A stretch of DNA of 64,000 nt from Trichosporon coremiiforme (lineage: Eukaryota > Basidiomycota > Tremellomycetes > Trichosporonales > Trichosporonaceae). Of the stretch, positions 23,350 through 35,800 are shown piece after piece (positions within the stretch are counted from its first letter, which is position 1; every line of letters starts with the position of its first letter). A program made the position numbers and the translations under genes. A model generated the notes under the pieces. That model was not told where the DNA came from. It ran no database searches and saw only the letters and a program-made list of their open reading frames with translations. The stretch covers positions 1 to 64,000 of the forward strand of contig BCJJ01000008.1 of assembly GCA_039545355.1 (NCBI GenBank), written 5' to 3'.

Positions 23350-23801
23350 ACACCTAAGGATCAGACCGAACGACCTTGCTTGGTGGCCATCTCCACCAAT
23401 CACCCTCCCATCGTCACGTCCGTTCTCTTCTTCTTGTCTTCCTCCCTCCCACATACATCGGCCACGTTCCGAACCCCCTTCCTCCTCCCCCTCTCACCTA
23501 ATCCTCCTCCTACTCCCTTCAACATCTCCCATCTCCCCTCTTACCACTCGTGACCGACCGAACTCACACCAACATAATTTTCTTCACTCCTTGAGCTCCC
23601 AAAACTGCCCCATACCCCGGCACCCCGGCACCCCGGCTTGTCCCATCCAACTCTCGGACCGACACGCAACCGACTGTCTCCTAAGCAGGAGCTAGTCTCG
23701 CGCAGCAATCACTCGCTATCTTGCACCACCTACCCATCCCCTGCCCGACAGCTTTGTGTGAATAGGCGACGAGGACATCTCCTCGACCCAGTGTCCACGC
23801 C

Positions 23802-26319
23802 ATGTCCTTCCTCAACCAGCAGCGGTTCAGCTCGACGAAATCGCGACGCTCGCCGCTCCCCTTTGTCAAGACTGAAGGCGAAAAGTTTGGTCTCTCTGGC
23901 GGCGGCGCCTCCAGCTCGTCGAAATGGTACTCCGTCATCCCAATCCCCGTCCCGCAGTTCGGCGGCGGCCATAAGACGAAGACGGCGAACGGGGCCGCTC
24001 ACCACCAAAAGATCTTCCACGCCGTCCCCCAGCGGTACATCCGCGTCCCAGTCCCTATTCCCCCGCGTCTGGCCTCGAGGTTCATGCGGCTAAAGCCAGT
24101 GGTCAAGCTCCTTATCATTCTGGGCACCCTCTTCGCCTTCCTTCTCCTGACGCTGAACTCAAGACGAGAGACGCACCGGAGCTCATGGACGCCGCCGTTC
24201 ATCGAGCCGAACACGCTTGTCCTGACCCCCAAGGAGGTGTCCAAGATCTGGGAGTGGGAAGTCATGAGTGGCCACCACCCTAGTGTTGAGCAGAGTGAGT
24301 AGTAGCATTCGGCTGCGGAATGCAGGAATTTCTGACGGTACAGTTCCCAGCCAGGTCCCCATGGCGGAGACTCTGGTTAACCCGGTCGTTGCCGAGGACC
24401 TGTACTCCGCAATCAACGCATCGGCACCTGACAGCACCGGCACTGTCACTGGCTCGCGCGGCTCCGCGCGCCACGCCTCGTTCATCGGAGAGGGACCCGA
24501 GCGCGACTTCATCCAGGTCGGCGAGCTTTCGGACCCGGCGTACCCCCCGCGCCCTGTCCCGGGAAGTATTATTGATCTTGACCTGATCCTCGACAAGTGT
24601 GACTTTGGCTCGAACAAGGTAAGTCGCCGCAGTCGGCATGTTCATCGCCTCCGGTTGTCTTGAGCCTAACACTGTGTCCAGTATGTCCGCGACTGTCTCA
24701 ACCTTCTGCGCATCGGTGGCAACCTCGACAACGGCAAGCGAATCCGTCATGGCAAGTACCTGGACAAGTTCAGGCACCTGTACAAGGAGGAGCACTTTAC
24801 GCCCGTCAAGCAGGACTGGACCCCGGTGCCGTTTGACCCGTTCCAGCGCCCCAACACTCTGTCCCGCGAGGCTCTGTCGCTCAACCCCCCTCTCCCCGTC
24901 CACGGCGAGTACAACCCGGAGAACCCCTGCGACTCCCTGCACCCCCGCATCTTCCACATGTTCTGGGCTGGCCCCTTCACCGACAAGCCTTACATGGCCA
25001 TCATGTCGTTCCTGTTCACTCAGAACACTGGTCTGGACAAGGCTGTCGAGGATGTGAAGGACACGGTTGGCGGTACCTGCCGCCCCCAGTTCTGGGTTTG
25101 GATCAACCCCGGCCCCGCTGCCGCGGTTCCCAACCCCGCTGCCAAGAGCAACATGTACCGCACGCTCGCTACCAACCCCTGGTCGGCTCCTTTCCTCCAC
25201 GAGCGCTTCCGCGATGTGGTCAAGTTCAAGATGTGGAACACTACCGAGCAACTTGACGGCATCCCCGAGCTCAAGCCGTACTGGAGGAACATGGAGATTT
25301 TCAACTCTGGCGGCAATGTGTACAACCACAAGCAGTCCTCCACCAACGACGAGAGCGTGGCGGACAGCGAGGACAATGCGGCCGACGAGGCTGCCGCGGA
25401 TGACGAGGCTGCGAAGGCTGCTCACGAGGCCGCCAACGCCGACGAGGAGCAGAACGTGAACGAGGACATTGACGGCGAGGAGGGCAGCGAGGAGAAGCCC
25501 AAGAAGAAGGACACGTTATTCGCCAAGGTCGGCTCGTCTTCGGAGAGCGACTATGACCGCTTGTCTGTCATTCTGTCGGACATGGCGCGATTCGTCCTGA
25601 CGCACCGGTTCGGTGGAGTGTACCTCGACGCGGACACGCTCTTCCTCCGTGACTGGGAGGAGCTCTGGAACTACCGCGGACAGTTCGCGTACCGCTGGAG
25701 CTGGCACCAGAAGTACAACACGGCTGTGCTCAAGCTGCACAAGGGCTCCGCGCTCGGCACGTTCCTGTTCAAGACGGCGCTGGAGAACGGTCTCGACTTC
25801 CACCCGATGACGGTTTCGCGCTATCTCCAGGACGCTGGACTGGACAAGCTGCTCATTCGCATTCCGGACGCGCTCTTCGACCCGGCCTGGCTCAACATGG
25901 AGCGATACCAGCGCGACCGCCCTCCGTTCCCGTACTTCCCCGAGTTCTCGCACTTCTTCTCAAACGACAAGTCGCTGACGGGCGGCCCCGAGCCTCTCGG
26001 CTTTGACGGCTTCTTCCGCGGCGCCTACTCGTACCACTTCCACAACTTCTGGTGGCTCCCCTTCGACCCCGCGCGCGACTACCCGGACCTGGGCGAACGC
26101 TTCTCCAAGGGCGAGATGGCGCTGCGCCAGGCGCAGGCCGAGGCGGCCGCCGCGAGCGCCGAGCCCGGCCAGGCCGCAAAGGTCAAGGCGGACAAGCTCG
26201 ACCTCGCCAACGAGAAGGACGACGACGACCTCAGCTGGTCGACGACGCTGAAGCGGACATTCGAGGCGTTCATCCGCGGCGAGCGCCCCAACATGTATGG
26301 CGAATGGATCCGGTGGTAG
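23802..26319 (+). CDS. Type II membrane glycosyltransferase with DXD motif (GT32-like)
   Basis: Probably a Golgi enzyme adding sugars to proteins or polysaccharide; donor and acceptor are not visible. Exons: 23802-24294, 24344-24618, 24682-26319; 801 aa. One membrane helix near residues 100-120 (KLLIILGTLFAFLLLTL) after a basic cytosolic tail gives type II topology. The catalytic part includes PRIFHMFWAGPFTDKPYMA, an acidic Ala/Glu/Asp-rich insertion at about residues 480-533, then RFGGVYLDADTLFLRDWEEL with DAD at residues 572-574 as the nucleotide-sugar metal site, and a NFWWLPFDPARDYPD segment. The family is inferred from the sugar-binding DXD pattern seen in OCH1-like and related enzymes. 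A capsule or cell-wall role is possible but not shown. Confidence 0.85.
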
Positions 26320-26893
26320 TGGATCAGATGGGCTTCAGGGTAGCTAGCAAACAAAACATAGAGTTAACCTCATCTTTACATTACATGCATTATCGGGAGC
26401 TTGTGTACCAGGATGAGTCGATGGAGCGGGGCAGACAAGGGGAAACGGAGCGGGTCTGGCTATATATAGCCGCGTTATCTAATCTGACGGCGATCATGGA
26501 TCATCTCGATCGCATTCTGTATTCTGCGAGCCGCGCGGCTCGGGTGGGTTCACGGCGGAACGGCCGACACAAGTCAGGCCACCCGGCACACTACTGACTG
26601 CGAACGAACAATCCGGCTGTCCGTGATGAATAGAGTAAACTGGCACACGTAACATTACTTGATTCCAATCTAAAGGTTCACTATTCATTACAACGATACA
26701 GAAATATATCCAAAGCACGGTATATGGCTCGAGCCCTTCCTTCGCTTCCATCTCTCCTGTCTTTACTCTCCTCTCCGTCCTTCACTCTCGGCTCCTGACT
26801 TTCCCCCCTCCTCTTATCTTTACTACCTCTCCCCGCCAGGCTCTTCGCGCTAGACACTTGGCCGTTCGTGCGACGCCACATCGCACACCGCGC
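26320..26893. other. Intergenic region between convergent genes
   Basis: 574 bp holding the 3' ends of the glycosyltransferase gene and TRA1. A TATATATA run sits near 26461-26468. Nothing else is seen. Confidence 0.55.
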
Positions 26894-29800
26894 TTAGAAC
26901 CAGGCCATGAACGTCTCGCTCATCGCCGCGAGGAGAGTGGGCGCCGTCGCTTGGGAGATGAGCGTGACCATGGCGTGGTTGATGACGGGTCCGCCGGCGA
27001 CCTTGTCCTTGACCTCCCCGATGTGGCCCATGAGCTCGGCACGCTTGATGAACTGGTCCACGTTCTTGTACACGTGCGCCGTGAGCGGGGCATCGGAGCG
27101 CGCCTCGCCACCCTTGTTGTACGTGTTTTGCCAGGTCAGGATCTCGTCCCTGATGAACAGGTGGAGTGTCGAGGCGAGGTCGAACTCGGGCAGAGTGAGC
27201 GAGTGCGCGATGGCCGTAGCTGCCGCGGACACGACGCCCTCGACGCCGACGCGCGTGATGAAGTTCTGCATGTTCGGCGTCAGGCGGAAGGGTACCGCCT
27301 CGCTGCTGTGGAACAGCGGCTGGCCCTGCACGAAGGAGGGCAGCATCTCCGTCATGTACATCTGGCCCGTCTTGCGCGAGATGTGGAAGCGAGACGGCGC
27401 GCGGTTGTTCAGGCAGCACACATAAGTGAGGAATGCCGTCGCCGCCGTCTGCATCGCGAACTGCTTGCGCATGAGCCAGAGACTTTCCGAGTCGGCCATG
27501 TTCTTGATCATGTAGTTCGTGAGCACGTTCTCCGGGAGCATCTTGGTCTGGATCTCCTCGATGATCTCCATCTTGAGTTGCACGAAGCGCGGGTCCGTGC
27601 GCGGGATGCTCGGGTCGTGCAGCTGACGCTGTCGGTCGCAGAAGGCCAGAATCGTGTCCTCGTGCGTCATGCCGTGCGAGAAGGCGTAGTCGTCGTAGAT
27701 CTCCTGCAGCGACACGTAAGACGAGTCGTTCTGGATGAGGCGAAGCTGCGTGCCGAGCGCGACCGCAGTCGGTAAGTGGAACTGGAGGTTGCGGCGGCGC
27801 GACTCCTTGCGCTTCCGCAGGACGCAGTTCATGATGCGGAACAGCTGCACGAGACGCTCCTCGCGGCGGCAGTGGCGGGCGGCGGGCATCTGCACGTTGA
27901 ACGTGTACGGCGTTCCGTTGTGGCCAATCATGGTGATGCGGCGGAAGCAGAAGCCGAAGCCGCGGCACAGCTCAACGCGGGGGTGGAAGCGAGCGATGCG
28001 GACAAGCTCGTCGGCCTGGTCGATGTGCTGGATGTACTGGCCGGGCACCTCGACGTCCTCGAACTTGGTGTAATGGAAGTCGGTGAGGTTGATGCCAGAC
28101 GAGTCGAGCGGCTGGTGGCGCGGGCGCGAGTCGATGGCGCGCTCGTAGAAGTCGCGCCAGAACTGCAGACGCTTGATGTACTCGCGCATCTTGGGCTGGT
28201 TGTTGATGAAGTCCTTCTCCACGGCGGCGCGCAGGTCGGAGTGGAGGTTTAACGAGAAACGCCTCAGGTTGTCACGCGTGTGAGGACCAAGTTCCTGGTC
28301 CTCGCTCAGGAAGGTACCACGCGTACTCCACTGAGCCATTGCGTCGTTCAGCAAGGCGCTAAAGAACCGGTAAATGTCCTCCTCGCTTGTGGGCTTGGCT
28401 CGGTAGCCGATCTGGTCGACCATCTTCTCCATCGAAAGAGCAAGCAGGGGCACGCCAGTCTTGAGGTGATTAATAATCTCATCGACAAGCTCCCACGGCT
28501 GGCGCGGGGCAGGCTTGGCGGGTTGAGCAGGATTAGCGAGTGCGTTGTTGGCTTCGGGCTTGCTCTCTCCCTGGTTCGCGTTCGCTTCGGCACCGTTGGT
28601 GGCGGGCTTCTCCTCGGGCTTCTCGTCCTTTGAGGCGTCAGGCTTCTGCTCACTGTTCTCGCCAGTGGCGGCGGCACCAGAGGCGTTGTTGGCGGCCTGG
28701 CCTGCAGCGGCGGCAGCCTTGGCCTCTGCAGCACGCTTCATGGCTGCGACACGCTGCTGGGCAGCGAGCTGGCTCTTCTTGACGTTGCTGAAGTCCTCAC
28801 GAGTAACGCGCAGGCTGTAGAACAGAGCCTGCGGGAACGATTTGGCGATGTGCATGAGGATGTGGCGGGCAATCTGCGCCTCACGGTGCGACAGCGACAG
28901 GAGCAGCTGCGGGATGAGGGTGATCCAGTACCAGATGACGAGGTCGCCCTTGTACGCTTCGAATGCCTTGGCGATCGTGTTGCGCGAGTCGTCGAGACCG
29001 AGCAGCCAGAGCACGCGGAGGAGGAGAGCGCGGGACTTGTGGCTGTTGTACAGACCGGCGGCCTGCATGTAACAAGACACCGCGGACGATGCACGGAGAG
29101 CGCGGTCCTGAGCCCAGGACTCAGCCCACTCGGCGTCGGTCATCGGCTTCTCACCCGGACCGGGCTGCGGCTTGCTGCCAGGAGGAGGCGCCTCGGGCTG
29201 CTGGCGGTACATCTTCTCATTAAACTTACCCCACTCAGCCCAAGCCTTGGGCAGGTTGTAGTCCATCTGCACGGCGTGGGCGAACTCGTCGTTGGCATCC
29301 GAGTCCTGGCCGAGGCGCGAGATAAACATGCCCTTGAGAGTGAGGAACTCGGCCTTCTGAGGCTGGGCAAAGTACATGAGGTTGGTCGTGCTGATGTTGT
29401 CAAGACCCTCATTGAACTTCTCCGGCTTCTGGAAGTAACAGAGCGCCTGCTCACGAAGCTTGAGGAACGCCTCAGAGATCTCAATGTTGGGCAGCATGTA
29501 GATCTTGTTGAGAGCGGTGCTGCACACATCGAGGAGACCGTGGCGACGGGCAACCTCACCGAAGCGGTTGATCATCCAGGCGGTCTCGTGGTATCCGCGG
29601 TAGCCGTGGGTGACACCCTCAGCAGGCGTGATCATCGGCATGTAGACACGAGTGACAGCCTGGAACACATGCTGGCGCCAAGCGAGCAAGTCAGACCAGA
29701 CGCTGATGTCGTCCCAGAAGTTAGGGAGACGGTCGCGCCACGTCTGGAAGATGCTCTTGAGCTCCGTATTCGCACGAGCCTCCAGAGTTTGAGCAGTCGT

Positions 29801-32800
29801 CATTTGGAGCGAGTCGAAGACCTGAGCGGCCTCACCAAGCTCGACAACCTGCTGGAACATCTGGAGCAGCGGCAGATGGGCACCCGTGATGGACGACGGG
29901 AGGCTGATCCACTTGCGGATGGCAACCTGCTGAGCCTCGTCAACGATGCGGAGGAAGTCGTTGGGCGGCTCGCGGCTTCCATGCGCTTTGATAAGGGCAG
30001 TGAACGCTTCGAAGACCTTGCGGCGGGGAGTGGGAACACCAGCGACACTCTTGAGCGAGTTCTCGATCATCTCGCGGTCGGCAGAACCCCAGTCGGACAG
30101 CCTCCAAGCACACTCGAGAAGCAGGTCCGGGTTCTGGTCGGCGCGGGCGAGCTCCGTGAGCGACTCCCAGTTCTGCAACTTCTGAGCGGCGAGAATCCAG
30201 TGGTCCTCCCACAGGCAGAACTCATCCTCGGTGAACGGAAGCGCGGCGTGGCGAGCCTTGATCATGGTCTGCTCGTAAAGTTCCATGGTCTGCGGCCAGC
30301 GGCCGTTCTGCTCCAGGGTGAGCGCGGCCGCAGTCTCGGGGTAGACGTAGCGGCAGCGGGCGTTGCCGTAGAACATGTCGTCCTCATTGAGCTCGGCGTA
30401 CAGCTCACTCAGTGCACCAGCGCAGCTCTCGCGCAAGTTGTCGGTACCGCGGTACGTGTCGGAGAGGAGATTGAGAATCTCGAAACCAGCGTACCAGGCG
30501 TTGTACGTCTTCGCGAGGTACTTGATGAGCAGAGGAGGGACGGTGACCGGCGGCCGGCAGTAGACCAGAGCCTCGAGGTGCGTCTGGATGACGTTCGGCT
30601 TGAGATCAACCTGCTTGTGGTGGTACTCCTTGCAGAGAAGCTTCGCGATGTAAGGCGTGAAGGCAGTCTGCTGCGAGCGGGAAAGCGAAGCCCAGACCTT
30701 GGGGAAGATCGAGACCCACAACTTGTGGCACACCACAGGATCCTGGTGGACCAAGTTGCGAACGTACTGGACGAGTTCGCCCTGGCGCCAGTTCTTGGTG
30801 GCCAGCTTGTCGTCCTCGGAGATGACGCTCAAGGCAGAGCTGAACACCTCGTCACGACGGTCAGCGCTACCGAGGAGCAGGCTGAGCATCTGCGGCATCC
30901 AATAGCTGTCGGCCAGTGTCTCCCAGTTCTGAAGCGAGTACAGGTACTCAAGACGGGCGTCGAGCTGGGATGGAAGCGTCTTCTCGAGCTTGTCAAGGAA
31001 CTTGGAGCGCTGAGCGGGATCCTTTGAGCGAGTTCCCAGCAGGAAGGACGCCTCGAGACGATGCGTGAGATCAGTGCCGGCTAAAGTCTCCAAACCGTAG
31101 ATCTCGTAGATGAGGTCAAGGTAGGACTTCCAGAGAGCGTCGTCACGGTTCTCGAAGGCGTGCATGCGCAGGAGCAACATCGCCTTGTCCTTGACGACGA
31201 TCGGTCCATCGACGTCCTTGACAACCCACTGGCGTACCATGTCGAGGAGGTAGCGGCAGAGCGCGAGGTTCTGGGATTTGTCGACCAGGGCGCCGAGGAT
31301 GCTAACCAGGTAGCGCCGATGCTCCTTAAGATCAGCCACACGGTCACGAAGCATGTCGAGGATGCTGATGATGAGGCGGTAAGACGGGTCAGGTCCGTTG
31401 GCAGCAGTATGGACCTTGACAAGGTTGCTGAGGACCCGAAGCAGACCCGAGGCGATGGTCTCGTTGTGGAGAAGCTTGGGCTGCGCCTTCAGCCACGACT
31501 TGAGCAAGAACAGTGTGCCCGGCAACTCGCTGGTGGAGCGCAGGCTGGCGGCGAGGTTATTGTTCACGGTCGTCGTGAGCCACTTGAGCAGCTTCTGAGC
31601 GTCGTCGTCGCTGTCCGGGATCTCCTCCTCGGGGAGCTCGGCGAACATGCGCTCGGTTAGGGGACGGATGACCTCGTGCATGTTGTTGTCGTCGAAGACC
31701 CAGACCTTCTCGAGCAGCTTGCGGAAGGTCTCAAGCTTACTGCGGATCCAAGCCTGGTCGCGAACCTCGGCTACGGCGGCAATGACCTCAGTCGAGTTGG
31801 CCACGGTACCGATGGTGCTCTCAGTGATATCTTGAGCCATTGTACGGTTGAAGAAGTGGAGCTTGACGGTGACATTCGGTAATCCGTTGGGGCCGAGGAT
31901 CTCCTTGAACAGGTCAAGGGCACGCTTGCTGAGACCGCCGCGGGTGACAGGCTCGGGAGACGAGGCGACGATGCGAAGCAGGTGGGCCGTGATGAGCTCA
32001 CGAGTCGCAGCCGGAGTGACCCAACCGCCGCTGCTGCTGTGAGTGGAGACAGCAGTACCGGCGCGGTCGATACGCTGGCGCTTGTTGGGCGAGTTGACGT
32101 CGCGGTCGTCAACGTCCATCGAGTCGTCAGCCTTGGCGGCCTCGTCCTTCAGCGCCATCCGCTTGCGCTCCCAGCGGAAGATGAGCTCAATGACGTCGAC
32201 CGTGAGCTTCTTCATCTCGGCAGTGGCAGCCTGGACGAAGCCGAGCTTCTGCAGCGACATCGCAATGTGCGGAACGTAGAGGTCGCGGTAGTCGTAGAAG
32301 AGGTCAGGGTGGTTGACCAGCAGCTCGCAGACGACAACGAGAGTGCTAGTCGCGTGTCCCTCCTCGACGAGCACAGTCTTGACCTTCTGAGCCCAGTCGG
32401 GGATGGTGCCAGGCGTGGGAGGGTCGCGGACCATCAGACAGCCGGCGAGAGTGTCAATGGCCTGGCGGAACAGTGCCTTAGACTCGTTCTCCTTCAAGCG
32501 CAGAAGTCCGGTCCAAGTCAAGCGCACGAATTTGACAGGAGTGTCATACGTCGCCATGAAGCACGCCGTGAGGACATAAGCCATGAGCTTGACAGTGGGC
32601 TCCAGGAGGTTGATGCCCATCCAGGCCAGCTTGAACACCTCCTTGCGGGTGTCGATGACCTTGGAGCCTGCATGCTTGACGAGGAGCGTTGTGAGGGCAA
32701 AGATCTCGATAAGAAGCGTGTCCTCACGCTGCTTGGCAACAGGTGTAGCAGACAGGGGGCGCCACATGCGCTCGGCGATCCTCTGAATCAGGGCTGGGCT

Positions 32801-35800
32801 GATGAGGGAGCCGTCGTTCTTCTCATCGGCGAAGTAGAGGCGCAGAGTCGGGTTAACAATGAGACGGAGAGCGTTCGTCTTGAACGCCCAGGTGACAACC
32901 GACTCCTCCTCGTACAGGTTCATGAAGTACTCGATCACCTCGCGGCGGTACTCCACGGACTCCTGCAGGGCAACGCGCTGGTACAGGAAGAACGCCACGT
33001 TGGTGCGGTCGAACGATGAGCGGATCTCGTACGCCTCGACGACATGGAAGAGCAGAGCAGTGTGGTCCTTGTGCTCGAGAGTGGACATGAACATCTCCAG
33101 AATCAGGCTGGGCATGGTCTGGTAGTGGACATTCGACATGTCACTCTTCGGGTCACGTGAGCGCTGGACGATCGAGCGCCAAACACCAACAACGGCCTCG
33201 AGCACTGGCTCGTGGTCAGACAGCCACGACGGCGAGGTGCGCGAGAGCTCGCGGATGATGTAGAGACCGGGCAGGACGAGGTCAAACTGCTCCAGGTTCG
33301 CGAAACAGACCTCGGTGATAGCGCCCGCACGGTTCGACAGCTCGTTGACAAGCTGAGGAGCCTTGCCCGACGAGATGATGTTGCGGTAGGTCCAGACAAC
33401 ACGCGGGTTGCGAATGTTGTCGAGCAGGTTCTGGGCACCCTCGGTGTGATACCTGTCAAGGTACTTCGCGATGTTCTCCGTAAAAGGACCAGGCGCAGAC
33501 TGGTGCAGTTGCGATTCAACGTCCACGACCTGGGTCGTGAGCTGCTTGAGGTACTGCACGGCAGTTGCCGGAAGAAGGCGGAAGATGTTGACGAGGCGAG
33601 TCATGCGCGAGATGTCCGGATTGTCTTCCAGCGGTCCACTGGCCGCCTTCTGCAGCATGTTCGCATCCGCAAGCGTGTCGAAGTGATCCAGGAGCTTGAC
33701 ACCGATCTCGACCTTGAAGTAGTTGGTCAGGAGCTCGAGGAAGCGGGCTAAACCCTCGAGACCCGGCACACTTAGCCGCTTGGCGTCGGCAAGGTTGACT
33801 AAGATCGGGCGAAGACCAGACTGGAGAACCTCCTTCTGCAGCTTGCTCTGGTGCTGGATGACATCGCGGAGACCGTCGTGGGCCACGTCAACAATCTCAG
33901 GGTGAGGAGAGTAGACGTGCTTGAAGTAGACCGTAATGATACGCTGGCGGATCGGAGCGAGGTTCTGCCTCTCCGTGAACTCCTGGCAGTTCATCGTCGA
34001 TCGGAGCATGCGAAGACAGGCGATGCGCAGCGACTTGAGCCAGAAGCTCTGCTTGTGCGACGGAGGCTCCCCACGCTTGTTGGGGATGAGGCTCGCGTCG
34101 TCCACATCGGCAAGCGCCAGCACCTCCTGGACGAGACGAACAAACTCGTCATTGATCTCGGGCACGGAAGGACGCAGGTCAAGCAGGTAAGTGACACAGT
34201 CGATGTTGCCCACCTGCATCGCGAACGACGAAAGCGCACGGAGGGGTTTGGAGAAGATCGGACCCGCATTCGTGTCGAGCAGGACGCTGCGTGTGACGGT
34301 GCCGATGACGTTAGAGATCGGCTGGTCGATGGTCTCGGACAGAAGCTTGAGGCACGACTGGGCGGCTTCGCGGGCAAGGCGGCTCTGGCTGTTGAGCTCG
34401 CGCACAATGATCTCGATGAGACGACTGAGGCGCGCCTTGCCATCCTCCTGCGACTGGCACGTCTTGATCAGGTACTGGATCAAGTCGACGATGCCATCGA
34501 CCGAGTTCGGCGGGTCCTTGGGGGCATCGCGAAGAGCAAACATGAGCACACGAACGAACTCCAGCTCAAGCTCGATGATGTACTTGCGGCTGAGCTCAGC
34601 CTTGCGGACGAACACATTCATGGCGGTCACGCCGGCCATCTTGTGGTTCCAGTCCTCGTCTTGGCAGAGGTTCGTGAAGCGACGAACGAATGACAGGACG
34701 AAGCGGTCAATGTTACGAACCGCCTCCTTGCTGCCGGTGAACTCTGGCGATGTGGCCAACACCTTGAAGTCGGCAATGATGTCGTTGAGCACATCAGCGA
34801 TCTGGTCGCGCTGCTCTCCGTGGGCATCGGCCAAAGTCTTGACGATGGCGTCGGTGAGCGCGAGAGTCAAAGGGAACGGACGGTGGCGAGTCTGCAGATC
34901 CGGCAGGAGCTTGTCGTTGTCCTCCTCAGTGCGCTTGAGCTCGGCGGTGAAGACGCGCTTGCAGTAATCGCGCACAAATGTGAGGGTCGCCTCGCCGTGA
35001 GGAGCGGGAAGCGCGCAGGCACGGAACAAGGCGCTGACAGTCTTGGCGAAGACTGGAGTCGCTTCAGTGTCCTTGCGGCTCTCGTGGAGCATCTCCATGG
35101 CGGTCAGCTTGAGAACCTCGAGGCTGTCACCCTGGCAGACCTCGATCTTCTGTTCCAGAACCTGGTCGGCCGCATTGACGAGCGGCTCCAGCTCAAATCG
35201 CGACGACTTGCCCTCGAACGAGATCGGCGCGGAGAGGTCGTCGGCGCACTTCTTGTACTCGAGAAGGTTTTCCACGTCCGAGAATCGACGGTTACGACCT
35301 CCGAGTTTGCCGAGAATTTTTACAGCGGAATGGGAGTGCTGTCGGTTCGCGGGAAGCGGCTTCAGAAGCTTGTGCAGCGCTCCCATAAGCTCGCGGAAGA
35401 CGGGCGTCATGGTGGGGTCGAGGAAGTCGGCTGTCAGATTGTCGATACATAATTCGAGCGTACGCAAACCCTGGCTGATGAGTTCTGGACCAGCTTGGAG
35501 AGCGTGGACGAGCGGCTTCATGAGATAGCTCAGGTGGGGCAGCAGGTTCGTCAGGCGGACGGGGACGGTAAGGGTAAGCTCGACGAAGAGGTCGCGCTGA
35601 ACGGGGTCAGTCGCGTGCTGCAGGAGATACGACAGGTTGTCGAGCATCTCCTGGAGGATAGGCAGCACCTCCTTGTATAGAGCGTCGAACCTGCCTCCTC
35701 CGATGGAGCGGAACAGCGCTCGCAGGATCTGGTAGTAGACAGTCGGCTCGTCAGCCTTGGGGGCCAGGGCGAAGGAGCGCATGATGAGCTTCTGCAGGTG

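Larger units (their letters stand above)
20700..23801. other. 3.1-kb divergent intergenic region
   Basis: Separates the TRK1 start from the glycosyltransferase start. No gene is supported on either strand. It holds two TCACGTGA palindromes (21913-21920 and 21939-21946), short GC-rich tandem repeats from 23212 to 23349, three CACCCCGG units near 23615-23636, and a C/T-rich stretch from 23400 that is probably the promoter and leader of the glycosyltransferase. Confidence 0.6.

Noticed and set aside
28850..31027. 725-codon open frame on the plus strand opposite TRA1
   Set aside because: It lies wholly antisense to a strongly conserved TRA1 exon. High GC at third positions makes long antisense frames common, and the product resembles no protein.
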